A stretch of DNA of 6,409 nt from MED-G116 sp038147495 (GTDB taxonomy: Bacteria > Pseudomonadota > Alphaproteobacteria > Puniceispirillales > Puniceispirillaceae). The position numbers and the translations under genes are program-made. This document shows, in pieces, positions 6,373-6,409 of the stretch. Positions within the stretch are counted from its first letter, which is position 1, and every line of letters begins with the position of its first letter. The notes beneath the pieces were generated by a model. That model searched no databases and was not told where the DNA came from. It saw only the letters and a program-made list of their open reading frames with translations. Where the stretch lies: contig JAYQTT010000001.1 of assembly GCA_038147495.1 (NCBI GenBank), positions 1-6,409 of the forward strand, read 5' to 3'.

Positions 6373-6409
6373 CCCCTGTGTTTCACCCTGTCAGGAATAG
6401 CAATACGTA

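Noticed and set aside
1..6409. Insertion sequences, tRNA or rRNA genes, CRISPR arrays, prophage or defence genes
   Set aside because: No transposase, terminal repeats, tRNA-like fold, repeat-spacer pattern or phage protein was seen on either strand.

Overview
This window looks like a chromosomal segment from an alphaproteobacterium of moderate GC content. The coding sequences are GC-biased but not extreme, and the intergenic gaps are AT-rich. Three points suggest the lineage: the gene order uvrA (divergent) - ssb - gyrA - coaD, the alphaproteobacterial style of UvrA (Y-S-P-A-T-G-L-P and C-P-E-S-G-F segments), and the GyrA N-terminus. A marine Rhodospirillales/SAR116-like relative would fit the composition, but this placement is tentative and rests on recalled family features only.

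Layout. Positions 1-994 (minus strand) hold the N-terminal third of uvrA. It runs off the left edge and carries an apparent one-base deletion in an A-run (289-292, T4 on the plus strand) that breaks the reading frame. The 195-base divergent gap 995-1189 holds the probable ssb promoter, a small hairpin in the ssb leader, and a possible leaderless promoter for uvrA. ssb (1190-1684) ends at a textbook intrinsic terminator (1712-1747). gyrA (1844-4531) follows, with its own probable promoter and a TTG start. Its stop codon overlaps the ATG of coaD (4531-5037), so those two genes are translationally linked. A weak two-way terminator separates coaD from a converging minus-strand pair of unrecognised, mutually homologous genes: 5752-6372 (upstream) and 5112-5735 (downstream), 16 bases apart.

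How it fits together. UvrA (damage recognition in nucleotide excision repair), SSB (single-strand binding) and GyrA (supercoiling) are DNA-maintenance genes. CoaD makes dephospho-CoA and shares the transcript of gyrA by position, not by pathway. The converging pair is the only unexplained part of the window. It encodes two cytosolic-looking proteins of about 206-207 residues that share strong N- and C-terminal blocks and match no family I recognise. The upstream copy has no ATG, GTG or TTG where the alignment puts its start; it has ATA there. Together with the uvrA frameshift, this means either real small lesions or single-base sequence errors; the window alone cannot tell which.
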